Source: Verrucomicrobiota bacterium (lineage in GTDB: Bacteria; Verrucomicrobiota; Verrucomicrobiia; Limisphaerales; JADLHS01). Taken from it: DNA of 64,000 nt. The stretch is taken from positions 401,174 to 465,173 of the forward strand of contig JAKQDQ010000178.1 of the NCBI GenBank assembly GCA_029573725.1, given 5' to 3'. Of the stretch, positions 33,753 through 42,450 are shown piece by piece; position 1 is the stretch's first letter, and every line of letters starts with the position of its first letter. The position numbers were made by a program, and so were the translations under genes. The notes below the pieces were generated by a model. It was not told where the DNA came from, searched no databases, and saw only the letters and a program-made list of their open reading frames with translations.

Positions 33753-36746
33753 TCAATGTCGTTCCGGAGGCGGAGTTCTGGCGTGGTTGCGCTGAAAATA
33801 GATCTCATAAACCTCGCGCACCGCCGCACGCCAGTGCGCCAGCGCGGCGGCAAACGCCGTGGGCGCGGCAAACCCGCACCGTACCGCCACGCGCTCATAC
33901 GGTTCGGGATCGCTCGGGAGAACGGTTTCCCCTGCGTAACTCCAACGGCGCAGGATGCTTTCCACGCGGCGCAACTGCCGGTAATTCTCCAGCAACTTCC
34001 CGGCTTCCGGCAGGAGCCCGGCGGCCGCCGCCCGTTCCAGCGCCCGCAAGGTATGCGCTTCCTGCCAGCCGTGTTCGAGGCAGAGGGCCTGGGCGATGAA
34101 CTCCGCGTCCATCAATCCCCCCTGGCCGGTTTTGATGGCCAGAGCCTCCTGACCGGCGGGCGTGCGTTCCTTTTCGATGCGCATGCGCATGTCATGCATC
34201 CGGGATTTCCAATCCGGTGTCGCACAGGCGGGCAACCCCGCTGCGGGGCGGCGGGGGGCCGTCGCTGCCAGGGTGGCAAAATTCGTCATGCGCGCGGCCA
34301 GTTGTTGGAAGCGCGCTCCAAGTTGCGGATCGCCGGCCACCGGCCGGGTCCGGGTGAGGGATTGGATCTCCCACAACTGTGCGCGCTTCAAATAATAGGC
34401 TTCATAGGCGGCCAGGGTGTTGACGAGCAGCCCCTTCTCGCCGTCGGGCCGCAACCGTGCGTCGGTCTGGAAAGTGGTGCCGTGGTCCGTCCGCCGGGAT
34501 ACCAGGTCCATGAATTCGACGGCCAGCCGTTGCCGGGAGGGGAGTTGCGGCAACGGCACATCCGCAACAAACAGGAGATCAAGGTCGGAACCGTAATTGA
34601 TTTCACGGCCACCCAATTTTCCGAGCCCCACGATGACAAACGGCGGCGTCTTGAGTCGGTGCCGGCGCATGATGACTTCCAGGGCGTATTGGAGACAGGC
34701 ATCGGCCAGGGCCGACAGTTCGCCCAGGTTCTGCTCGAAGTCGGCCAGGCCGAGGATGTCGCGCAAGCCCAGTCGCGTCAGCTCCGCTTCATGATAACGG
34801 CGCAGCCAGACGTATTGGTCCTCGTCCTTCAGCCCGTGGCGAAGATCGCGCAGGATTTCCGGGGCCGTCTTGCGCACGTTCAAACGTCCGCCGTAAACCA
34901 GGTCATCCAGCAATTCGGGGGACCGGATCAAGGCTTCGGCCAGAAACTCCGAGCGATCGAACAACAGCAGCAACAGCTCGAAAAAATTCGGGTTGTTGTG
35001 CCACAACTCAAACAGCGCCGCGCGCGCGCCATAGACCGCGATGAAGTTGTCCAGACGGGTGAGCACCCGATCCGGATCGGAAAGGGTTTTCGGCGGCAGC
35101 TCCCTGTCCGCGCCCTGGCCCTCATCCGTGCGGCACAGGGTAAAGAGCCGGGGCAGAAGGCCGCGCGCCAGCTCGAGGGTGCGCGCGGAAACGTGGACGA
35201 ATCCCGGGCCCTGCACAAATTCCCTGAGCGTTCGCAGCGACTTGTCCACGTCGCGAAACCCATGCCGGGTCAGCAGGGCCTTCCACTCGGCCTCCGCCCC
35301 GTCGAATTCCGGCGGAAAGGGGGAAGCCGGCGGCGCCGGCTCGTCTCCGAACAGGTCGTCAAACACGCGCCGGACGTTGCGGCAATGAGTCTGCCGGGCC
35401 GTTTCAAAGTCGCGCCACGTGGCAAAGCCCATCAGCCGGGCCAGCCGCTCCCGTGCCGGGCGGTCCGGAGGAATGGTGTGAGTCTGGAGATTTTCGTCCA
35501 TTTGCAGACGGTGTTCCACGTCGCGTAAAAAGACGTAGGCGGACTGCAGCTGCTCCGCCTCCCGGGCGGCCAGCCGGTGGTATTGCACCAATTTGTCGAG
35601 ACACCGGAGCGTTTGCGCGGATTGCAGAAAGGGAAGCCGGCCCGCATCAACCAGTTGTTGCGCCTGCACGATGAATTCGATTTCGCGGATGCCGCCGCGT
35701 CCCAGTTTCACGTTGTACTCCCGTGCTTCCACGTCGAGCAGCTCGCGCTCAATGCGCGCTTTCATTGCCGCAATTTCGCGCCGGACTCCCGGATGGACTG
35801 CGCGCGGGAAGCGAAACGGCTGGATCATCTCCAGGAACTCGGCGGCGAGGCTGCCATCGCCCGCCACCCCGCGCGCCTTGATCAGCATCATCCGCTCCCA
35901 GGTTTGCCCCCACTGGCTGTAATAATTTTCGTAGCTGGCCAGCGAGCGGCACACCGGGCCAGTGTTTCCTTCCGGCCGCAGCCGCAGGTCGATGCGGAAT
36001 AACGTCCCGTCCTCCGTCATGGGCGACACGGCCGCGATGAACGCCTCCGCCAGGCGGTTGAAGAACTGATGATTGGACAGACGGGATGCCGGTTTCCTCG
36101 CCTTTCCGGGCGGCGTCGGAAACACCTGCCCCTCCTCGCCATACACGAAAAGCAGGTCCACGTCCGAACTGTAATTCAATTCCTGCCCGCCCAGTTTGCC
36201 CAGGCCAAGCACACAGGCCGGCGTCGGTTGCCAGCGCCCCGCCGCATCCTGGTGATACGGCTGCCCGAGCTGCTCGCGGCCCTGCTGTTCGCACAAACGC
36301 CACGCGAACTCGAGGCAGAGATCGGCGACATCGGAAATTTCCTGGACAATCTCCGCGGTGGTTCCAAGCCGCGCCAAATCCCGGGCCGCAATCCGGAGCA
36401 TTTGCGCCTGTTTGAAACCGCGCAACTCACGGAGCGCATCGCGGTAATTCCTGGTCGTCAGCAGTGGTTGCAAAAGGCCGTCGATTTCCTGGCGCAGGCC
36501 TTGGGGCCGCCGGGGATGGCGGAGGTGCTCCAGGTCGAGCCCTGCCAGCCACTGGGGATTTGCGACCAGCAACCCGCCGAGTGCCGGCGAGGCGCTGAGC
36601 ACCAGTGCCAGCAGTTGCGCCTGCGCTTCCGTGGTTTCGGCCAGCTTCTCTCCCGGAGCGGTCGTCATCAGGATTTCCCAAAAATGCCGCGCCCGTTGGG
36701 GGTCGGGACAGGCCTTGATGATTTTGGACCAGAGGGGATTTATCAT
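33753..36746 (-). CDS. glnE: Bifunctional glutamine synthetase adenylyltransferase/adenylyl-removing enzyme
   Basis: 997 residues. GlnE adenylylates and deadenylylates GlnA under P-II control. Both nucleotidyltransferase cores are intact: VLGLGKLGGQELNYSSDVDL (N-terminal, removing) and VGLGKLGGREINYGSDLDLL (C-terminal, adding), each followed by the helical GlnE linker. The start at 36746 gives MINPLWSKIIKACPDP, preceded by GGAAG; the frame extends further upstream but is low-complexity. It is transcribed convergently to carB, 28 bp apart. With amtB, glnK and glnA nearby, most of the post-translational GS control is in one place; only glnD is missing. Confidence 0.96.
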   Translation of the reverse strand: MINPLWSKIIKACPDPQRARHFWEILMTTAPGEKLAETTEAQAQLLALVLSASPALGGLLVANPQWLAGLDLEHLRHPRRPQGLRQEIDGLLQPLLTTRNYRDALRELRGFKQAQMLRIAARDLARLGTTAEIVQEISDVADLCLEFAWRLCEQQGREQLGQPYHQDAAGRWQPTPACVLGLGKLGGQELNYSSDVDLLFVYGEEGQVFPTPPGKARKPASRLSNHQFFNRLAEAFIAAVSPMTEDGTLFRIDLRLRPEGNTGPVCRSLASYENYYSQWGQTWERMMLIKARGVAGDGSLAAEFLEMIQPFRFPRAVHPGVRREIAAMKARIERELLDVEAREYNVKLGRGGIREIEFIVQAQQLVDAGRLPFLQSAQTLRCLDKLVQYHRLAAREAEQLQSAYVFLRDVEHRLQMDENLQTHTIPPDRPARERLARLMGFATWRDFETARQTHCRNVRRVFDDLFGDEPAPPASPFPPEFDGAEAEWKALLTRHGFRDVDKSLRTLREFVQGPGFVHVSARTLELARGLLPRLFTLCRTDEGQGADRELPPKTLSDPDRVLTRLDNFIAVYGARAALFELWHNNPNFFELLLLLFDRSEFLAEALIRSPELLDDLVYGGRLNVRKTAPEILRDLRHGLKDEDQYVWLRRYHEAELTRLGLRDILGLADFEQNLGELSALADACLQYALEVIMRRHRLKTPPFVIVGLGKLGGREINYGSDLDLLFVADVPLPQLPSRQRLAVEFMDLVSRRTDHGTTFQTDARLRPDGEKGLLVNTLAAYEAYYLKRAQLWEIQSLTRTRPVAGDPQLGARFQQLAARMTNFATLAATAPRRPAAGLPACATPDWKSRMHDMRMRIEKERTPAGQEALAIKTGQGGLMDAEFIAQALCLEHGWQEAHTLRALERAAAAGLLPEAGKLLENYRQLRRVESILRRWSYAGETVLPSDPEPYERVAVRCGFAAPTAFAAALAHWRAAVREVYEIYFQRNHARTPPPERH

Positions 36747-37234
36747 GCTTTCTTCCGTCCGGCTTGGATCCGTGGCCTCCGGCGGGGCGTTGCCGGCGGC
36801 CGGCTGGGGCGCATGCGCCGGTGGAGCGCCACCGCCCATCCGACGTTCCGGAGGTTGCCTGTCCGTGCCGTCGCCACCGCTTGCGGCAACGGCAGCCGCG
36901 TCCGGAAGGAGCAACCGCTGGCTCCGTCCAAATTCAAAACGACATTCACGAAAGGCCTCTCCCGCTTCGTCCAGCGCGAGAACAGTACCAGCCAGAGGCA
37001 CACCGTGTCACTGGGGAATCCCACGACCGGACCGCGGATCACAAACAAAGCTTTTGCCTCATCCCGGCACTGGATTAAACTCGATCCATGCAATCACCCG
37101 CCGCCCGCCCGGGGGAACCCGCCAGAGAGCGCTTGCGTCAGCCGGGCGGGGCGGACGTTGTTATGCGCCCGGATCGAAGGCATCGCGCCTTTTGGTTTCG
37201 ATTGTCGCACGGGCTCCGTCGCGTCCGGGCGCAG

Positions 37235-38662
37235 ATGCAGGGCGGGTGGTTGGCGCGGCGGGGGCGCATCCTGCTGTTGCTGTTTTGCCCGGGCGTGGTG
37301 GCCGGGGCTCTGGCGGCGGCGGACCGGCCGGCCGCGACTCCACCCTCCGCCACCGTGGAAATCGAGGAGGACGTTTACTCTTTTGAGCCGGCGAACAACG
37401 GGGCCGGGCCCTTATGGTGCAGCGGCTCCACCTGCCTCGTGCGTGTCGGCAGCCGGGTTTTCGCCAGCGGCATCGAAACGCTTCCGGACGCCAAACCGCT
37501 CAACAACTGCCGGTGGACCCTGTATGAACGCCTGACCAATGGCTGGCGGCGGGTGGGAGCGGACGCCACGGACCGCACCCGTGAGCCTTCGCCCCTTGCG
37601 GCCCTGGCCGACGATCGCCTGCTGCTTTCCGTCAATCCCACCCTGGTCACCAACCGTGAGGCCTACAGCGGCCCGGCGCGGCCGGAGATTTTACAATTTT
37701 CAGCGCGCGACGTGTTGCGTCCACCCGTCATCCTCCGGCCCCAATGGGATGGCCGGCCGCCATTCAGCGAACATTCTTACCGCAGCTTTGCCGCGGACGG
37801 CCCGGGGCGGGAATTCATGCTCTTGCAAAACATCGGTTACACGCACGCGGAGTGGGCGTTTCAGAACCGGGCCGGCCAATGGTTCAAGGGGCAATTGCGC
37901 TGGCCGGACGGCCGGGAATATCCGCAACCGCAACCGGTCCGGGTTTATTATCCCAACGTGTTGCTGCGGAATCGCGCGGTTTTTTTCTGCGGCGTCAGCG
38001 ACATCGTCGAGCCGTATCCGGCATGGCGGCAGTTCAAAAAGGAGCTCACGGGCCAGGAATGGGATTACGACTTCCGCCGGTTGTTTTTCACGTGGTGTCC
38101 GGACATTACCACGGGGAAATTCAGCGCGTGGATTGAGGTGGCGAGCCGCGACTCCACCTGTGGCTGGATCATGCCGGGCGATCTCTGGGTGGACGACGAC
38201 GGCACGGCGCATCTGGTGTGGACCGAGCGGGCGCTGGACGAGCGGTTGCGCGCAAAATTCTTTCCCGCAGCCAGGCAAAGCCACTCCATCGGTTATGCCA
38301 CGGTGCGGGAGGGCCGGTTGACGGGACGGCGGACGCTGCTCATGGCCGAGGAGGGCGGATCGGGGGAAATTCCCTCCGCGCCGCGGTTTCAGGTGACTCC
38401 CGACCGGCATCTGTTTCTGATTTACTACGTGCAGGGCACCGATGCCGCCGGTCGGGCGGTTTCCGAAAACCGCCTCCTGGAGATTCTGCCGGGGGGGGAA
38501 ACCAGTCCGGCGGTAAGGGTGGGTTTCCAGAAACCGTTCACCAGTTACTTCACGGCCACCGTCCGCGCCGGCTCACCACCCTCGAACACACTGGAACTGC
38601 TCGGCCACCGCGCCGGCGGCGCCCAAACCATCAGCTACGCCCGCGTCCGGCTCCGCCGCTGA
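37235..38662 (+). CDS. Secreted beta-propeller-like protein of unknown function
   Basis: 475 residues from the ATG at 37235, chosen because it starts a signal peptide (GRILLLLFCPGVVAGALAAA); the frame is open back to 37088. The mature part has repeated units with aromatic/Asp signatures typical of propeller blades (GPGREFMLLQNIGYTHAEWA, PGDLWVDDDGTAHLVWTERA, PRFQVTPDRHLFLIYYVQGT). I do not recognise a family or active site; sialidase- or BNR-type folds are possible. It lies alone between glnE (divergent) and dnaE. Confidence 0.7.
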   Translation: MQGGWLARRGRILLLLFCPGVVAGALAAADRPAATPPSATVEIEEDVYSFEPANNGAGPLWCSGSTCLVRVGSRVFASGIETLPDAKPLNNCRWTLYERLTNGWRRVGADATDRTREPSPLAALADDRLLLSVNPTLVTNREAYSGPARPEILQFSARDVLRPPVILRPQWDGRPPFSEHSYRSFAADGPGREFMLLQNIGYTHAEWAFQNRAGQWFKGQLRWPDGREYPQPQPVRVYYPNVLLRNRAVFFCGVSDIVEPYPAWRQFKKELTGQEWDYDFRRLFFTWCPDITTGKFSAWIEVASRDSTCGWIMPGDLWVDDDGTAHLVWTERALDERLRAKFFPAARQSHSIGYATVREGRLTGRRTLLMAEEGGSGEIPSAPRFQVTPDRHLFLIYYVQGTDAAGRAVSENRLLEILPGGETSPAVRVGFQKPFTSYFTATVRAGSPPSNTLELLGHRAGGAQTISYARVRLRR

Positions 38663-38726
38663 CGCGCCGTGGCCGGCGCCGGTTCGCCCCTTGCCGCCGC
38701 GTTGCGAATCGCGCTAACATGCCACG

Positions 38727-41700
38727 ATGGCGCACGCTGATTTCGTCCACCTGCATCTGCACACCGAGTATTCCTTGCTCGATGGCGCCTGCCGGCTGGA
38801 CCGGTTGTGCGCCAAGGCCCGCGAGCTGAAATTTCCCGCGCTCGCCATCACCGATCATGGGGCGATGTACGGGGTGGTGGATTTTTATCAGGAAGCCCAG
38901 CGCCAGGGCATCAAACCGATCATCGGTTGCGAGGTGTACGTCGCGCCAGGGTCGCGGCTGGACAAAAAGACCATGAACGGCGGGCGCGATGTTTATCATC
39001 ATCTGGTGTTGCTGGCCAAGGACCAGGCGGGCTACAAGAACCTGGTCAAACTCACCACAGCCGCCCATCTGGAGGGCTATTACTACAAGCCGCGGATTGA
39101 CAAGGAAATCCTGGCCGCCTGCCGGGAGGGGCTGATTGCCCTGTCCGGTTGTCTGGCCAGTGAGATTCCCCAGGCGATTTTGACGGATCAGCTCGCGGCC
39201 GGGCGCGCAGCGGTGGATTGGTTCAAGCAGACCCTGGGGGCGGAAAATTTTTATCTGGAACTGCAAAATCACGGGGTCGAGGAGCAGTTCCGGGTCAACC
39301 GCCAGCTGCTGGCCTGGGCGGCGGAGTTTGGGTTGAAATGCGTGGCGACCAACGACGTGCATTACCTTGAGAAAGCCCATTCCCATGCGCACGATTGCCT
39401 GGTCTGCATTGGCACGCAGGATTTGCTGAGCAACCCGAAGCGCATGAGCGCCGGTTACGCGCCGGAACAGTTTTTCCTCCGCAGCGCCGAGGAAATGAAG
39501 GCGCGCTTTGCCGAACGGCCGGAGGCGATCCGCAACACGCTCGAAGTGGCGGAAAAGTGCAACGTGGCGTTTGACTTCAAGACGCTGCACTACCCGAAGT
39601 TTCATCCCCCGGAGCATTTCACGCGGGAAGGGTATCTGCGGCATCTGCTCGCCGAGGGGCTGCAACGGCGCTACACGATCCGCGCGCGCGCTGTCGGCCA
39701 GGAGTTTGTCATTGAGGGCATCGAGCAGCCGCAACGGTTGCCCACCTACCGGCCGGCGGGCCCCACCGGGGAAAAGCCGGATCATCGGGACCCCGCCGTG
39801 GCCGCGGCCATCCAGGCGGTGATTGACCGGCTGCAACTGGAACTCAAGGTCATCGAGAAAACCGGGTTCATCAGCTATTTCCTGATCGTGGCGGATTTTG
39901 TGCAGTACGGCCGGCGCATGGGGGTGGCGTGCGTGGCGCGCGGCAGCGCGGCCGGTTCGCTGGTGACGTATCTGCTCGAAATCGCGAACGTGGACCCGAT
40001 TCGTTACGGACTGCTGTTTGAGCGGTTCCTGAACCCGGAGCGCGTCAATCCGCCGGATATTGACATTGATTTTGCCGATGACCGGCGCGCGGACGTGATT
40101 GCCTACGTGCGGCAGAAATACGGGCATGACGCCGTGGCGCAAATCATCACCTTCGGCACGATGGGCGCCAAATCCGTGGTGCGCGACGTGGGTCGTGTGA
40201 TGGGGTTGAGCTACGGCGACTGCGACCGGCTGGCCAAGCTGATTCCCGCGGAACTGAAAATGACCCTGGAAAAGGCATTGCGGCAGTCGGCCGAGTTGAA
40301 AGCCGCCTACGAGGAGGAACCCGTCACGCGCGAGTTGATGGACGTGGCCTTCATCCTGGAGGACCTGGCGCGCAACGCCAGCGTGCATGCGGCCGGCGTG
40401 GTGATCGGTCCGGAACCGCTCGTCAATCTGCTTCCGCTCAAGACCGACGATGCGGGGGCGCTGGTGACCCAGTATCCGATGAATCCGGTGGGCGAGCTCG
40501 GCCTGCTGAAGATGGATTTTCTCGGGCTGAAAACGCTCACCGTCATTCGCAACGCCTGCGAGCTGGTGAAGCAGACCCGCGGCCTCACGCTGGACATGGA
40601 TCATCTGCCGCTGGATGATCCCCAGACCTACGACCTGCTGAATCGCGCGGAAACCTCCGGTGTGTTCCAGCTGGAATCCGGCGGGATGCGCGACCTCTGC
40701 CGCAAGTTTCAAATCGCCAGCATCGAGCACATCACCGCGCTGGTGGCGTTGTATCGTCCCGGCCCCATGGATCTGATTCCGGAATTCATCAAGCGCCGCC
40801 ACGGGGAGGTGAAGGTCGAGTATGAACATCCGCTGCTCGAACCGATTGCCAGGGAGACGTATGGCATCCTGATTTACCAGGAGCAGGTGATGCAGGCCGC
40901 GCAGGTGCTGGCCGGGTACACGCTCGGCCGCGCGGACCTCCTGCGCCGCGCCATGGGCAAAAAGAAGGTGGAGGAAATGCAGGAGCATCGGGCCATCTTC
41001 GTGAAGGGGTGCGCGGAGACGCATAAAATTGCCCGGGCCAAGGCCAACCAGATTTTTGACCTGCTGGAAAAATTCGCCGGCTACGGTTTCAACAAGTCCC
41101 ACGCCGCGGCCTACGCCGTGGTGGCGTACCAAACCGCATATCTCAAGGCGAACTATCCGGTGGAGTTTCTCTGCGCGTTGCTGACCAACGACATGAACGA
41201 TACCGCCAAGTTGAGCGAGTACCTTGCCGAAACGCGCAGCCTGGGCGTGGAGGTGCTGGGCCCGGACGTCAACGAGAGCGAGCTGTTTTTCGCGCCGGCG
41301 CCGGAGAACCGGCGCATCCGCTTCGGGCTGGCAGCGATCAAGGGCGTGGGCGAGGCCGCCGTACAGGTGCTGCTGAAAGCCCGGCGCGAAGGCGGGCGGT
41401 TCAAATCCCTGGCCGACCTGTGCGAGCGCGTGGACAGCCGGGCGGTGACGCGCAAGACCCTGGAGGCGCTGATCAAGGCCGGCGCGTGTGATGGCTTCGG
41501 CTTGAATCGCGCCACGCTGTTTGCACAGGTCGAACGCACGCTGGCCCGCGCGGCCAGCATCATCAGCGACCGGCAAAAAGGGCAGAGCTCGCTGTTCGGC
41601 ATGTTGGAGGAAACGCCCGCTCCGGCGGCGGCGGAAAAGGAGGCGTTGCTGCCCGAGTGGCCCCAGCATGAACTGTTGGCGCACGAAAAGGAGCTGCTGG

Positions 41701-42362
41701 GGTTCTACGTCACCGGGCACCCGCTCGCCCCGTACGCCGCCATTCTGGAAAAATATTCGCTCACCAGCACCAGCCGGTTGATGGAACTGCCGCATCGTGC
41801 GATGACCCGCGTGGGCGGGTTGATTGCCGCCGTGCAGCACGGCGTGGCCAAAAAAAGCGGGAAACCTTACGCGCTCGTCACCCTGGAGGATTTGCAGGGC
41901 ACGGCCCAGGTGCTGGTGATGAACGAGCATTATGACCGGTTCCGGTCGTTGCTCGAACCCAACCAACCGATCATGGTGGTGGGCGAGGTCAGCACGACCG
42001 AGGACCGCCCCAAAATTTTTCCGCAGGAGATCCTGCCGCTGGAGGACGCGCCGAAGCGTTGGACCCGGCGCGTGACCCTGCACCTGCATACCGCGCACCT
42101 CACCGCGGCCGCCCTGGACCAGGTGCGCGAGCTGGTCGCGGCGCACCCGGGCCGCTGCGAACTGCTGCTGTGTTTCCGCTATCCGACCGGACGCTACGTG
42201 TTTGTCGCGCCCAATGAGCGCTTCGCCGTCACGCCCTCGCGCGAGTTGCAGGCGGCGGTGACCCGGCAGTTTGGCGACGACGCCTACCACGTGAAGGTGG
42301 ACTCGAGCCTGCCCGAGCGGGAAAAGCGCTACGGGCGCCGCTCGTCCAACGGGGCGGATTGA
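38727..42362 (+). CDS. dnaE: DNA polymerase III alpha subunit
   Basis: 1211 residues, replicative polymerase of the C family. N-terminal PHP domain (FVHLHLHTEYSLLDGACRLD), polymerase core with the catalytic Asp cluster PDIDIDFADDRRADVIAYVR, FVKGCAET and GYGFNKSHAAAYAVVAYQTA, a helix-hairpin-helix region, and a C-terminal OB fold (GGLIAAVQHGVAKKSGKPYA). The start at 38727 matches the family beginning. It has the DnaE1 layout; no separate proofreading domain is expected in this family. Stand-alone gene, nothing abnormal. Confidence 0.98.
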   Translation: MAHADFVHLHLHTEYSLLDGACRLDRLCAKARELKFPALAITDHGAMYGVVDFYQEAQRQGIKPIIGCEVYVAPGSRLDKKTMNGGRDVYHHLVLLAKDQAGYKNLVKLTTAAHLEGYYYKPRIDKEILAACREGLIALSGCLASEIPQAILTDQLAAGRAAVDWFKQTLGAENFYLELQNHGVEEQFRVNRQLLAWAAEFGLKCVATNDVHYLEKAHSHAHDCLVCIGTQDLLSNPKRMSAGYAPEQFFLRSAEEMKARFAERPEAIRNTLEVAEKCNVAFDFKTLHYPKFHPPEHFTREGYLRHLLAEGLQRRYTIRARAVGQEFVIEGIEQPQRLPTYRPAGPTGEKPDHRDPAVAAAIQAVIDRLQLELKVIEKTGFISYFLIVADFVQYGRRMGVACVARGSAAGSLVTYLLEIANVDPIRYGLLFERFLNPERVNPPDIDIDFADDRRADVIAYVRQKYGHDAVAQIITFGTMGAKSVVRDVGRVMGLSYGDCDRLAKLIPAELKMTLEKALRQSAELKAAYEEEPVTRELMDVAFILEDLARNASVHAAGVVIGPEPLVNLLPLKTDDAGALVTQYPMNPVGELGLLKMDFLGLKTLTVIRNACELVKQTRGLTLDMDHLPLDDPQTYDLLNRAETSGVFQLESGGMRDLCRKFQIASIEHITALVALYRPGPMDLIPEFIKRRHGEVKVEYEHPLLEPIARETYGILIYQEQVMQAAQVLAGYTLGRADLLRRAMGKKKVEEMQEHRAIFVKGCAETHKIARAKANQIFDLLEKFAGYGFNKSHAAAYAVVAYQTAYLKANYPVEFLCALLTNDMNDTAKLSEYLAETRSLGVEVLGPDVNESELFFAPAPENRRIRFGLAAIKGVGEAAVQVLLKARREGGRFKSLADLCERVDSRAVTRKTLEALIKAGACDGFGLNRATLFAQVERTLARAASIISDRQKGQSSLFGMLEETPAPAAAEKEALLPEWPQHELLAHEKELLGFYVTGHPLAPYAAILEKYSLTSTSRLMELPHRAMTRVGGLIAAVQHGVAKKSGKPYALVTLEDLQGTAQVLVMNEHYDRFRSLLEPNQPIMVVGEVSTTEDRPKIFPQEILPLEDAPKRWTRRVTLHLHTAHLTAAALDQVRELVAAHPGRCELLLCFRYPTGRYVFVAPNERFAVTPSRELQAAVTRQFGDDAYHVKVDSSLPEREKRYGRRSSNGAD

Positions 42363-42450
42363 CGGGCCCGCGGGTGGCGGCCCTACACATCTTTTGACAT
42401 GCGCCAGCGCTTGACCTGACGGGAAGGCCGGGGAAGATTTGTCGCAATTT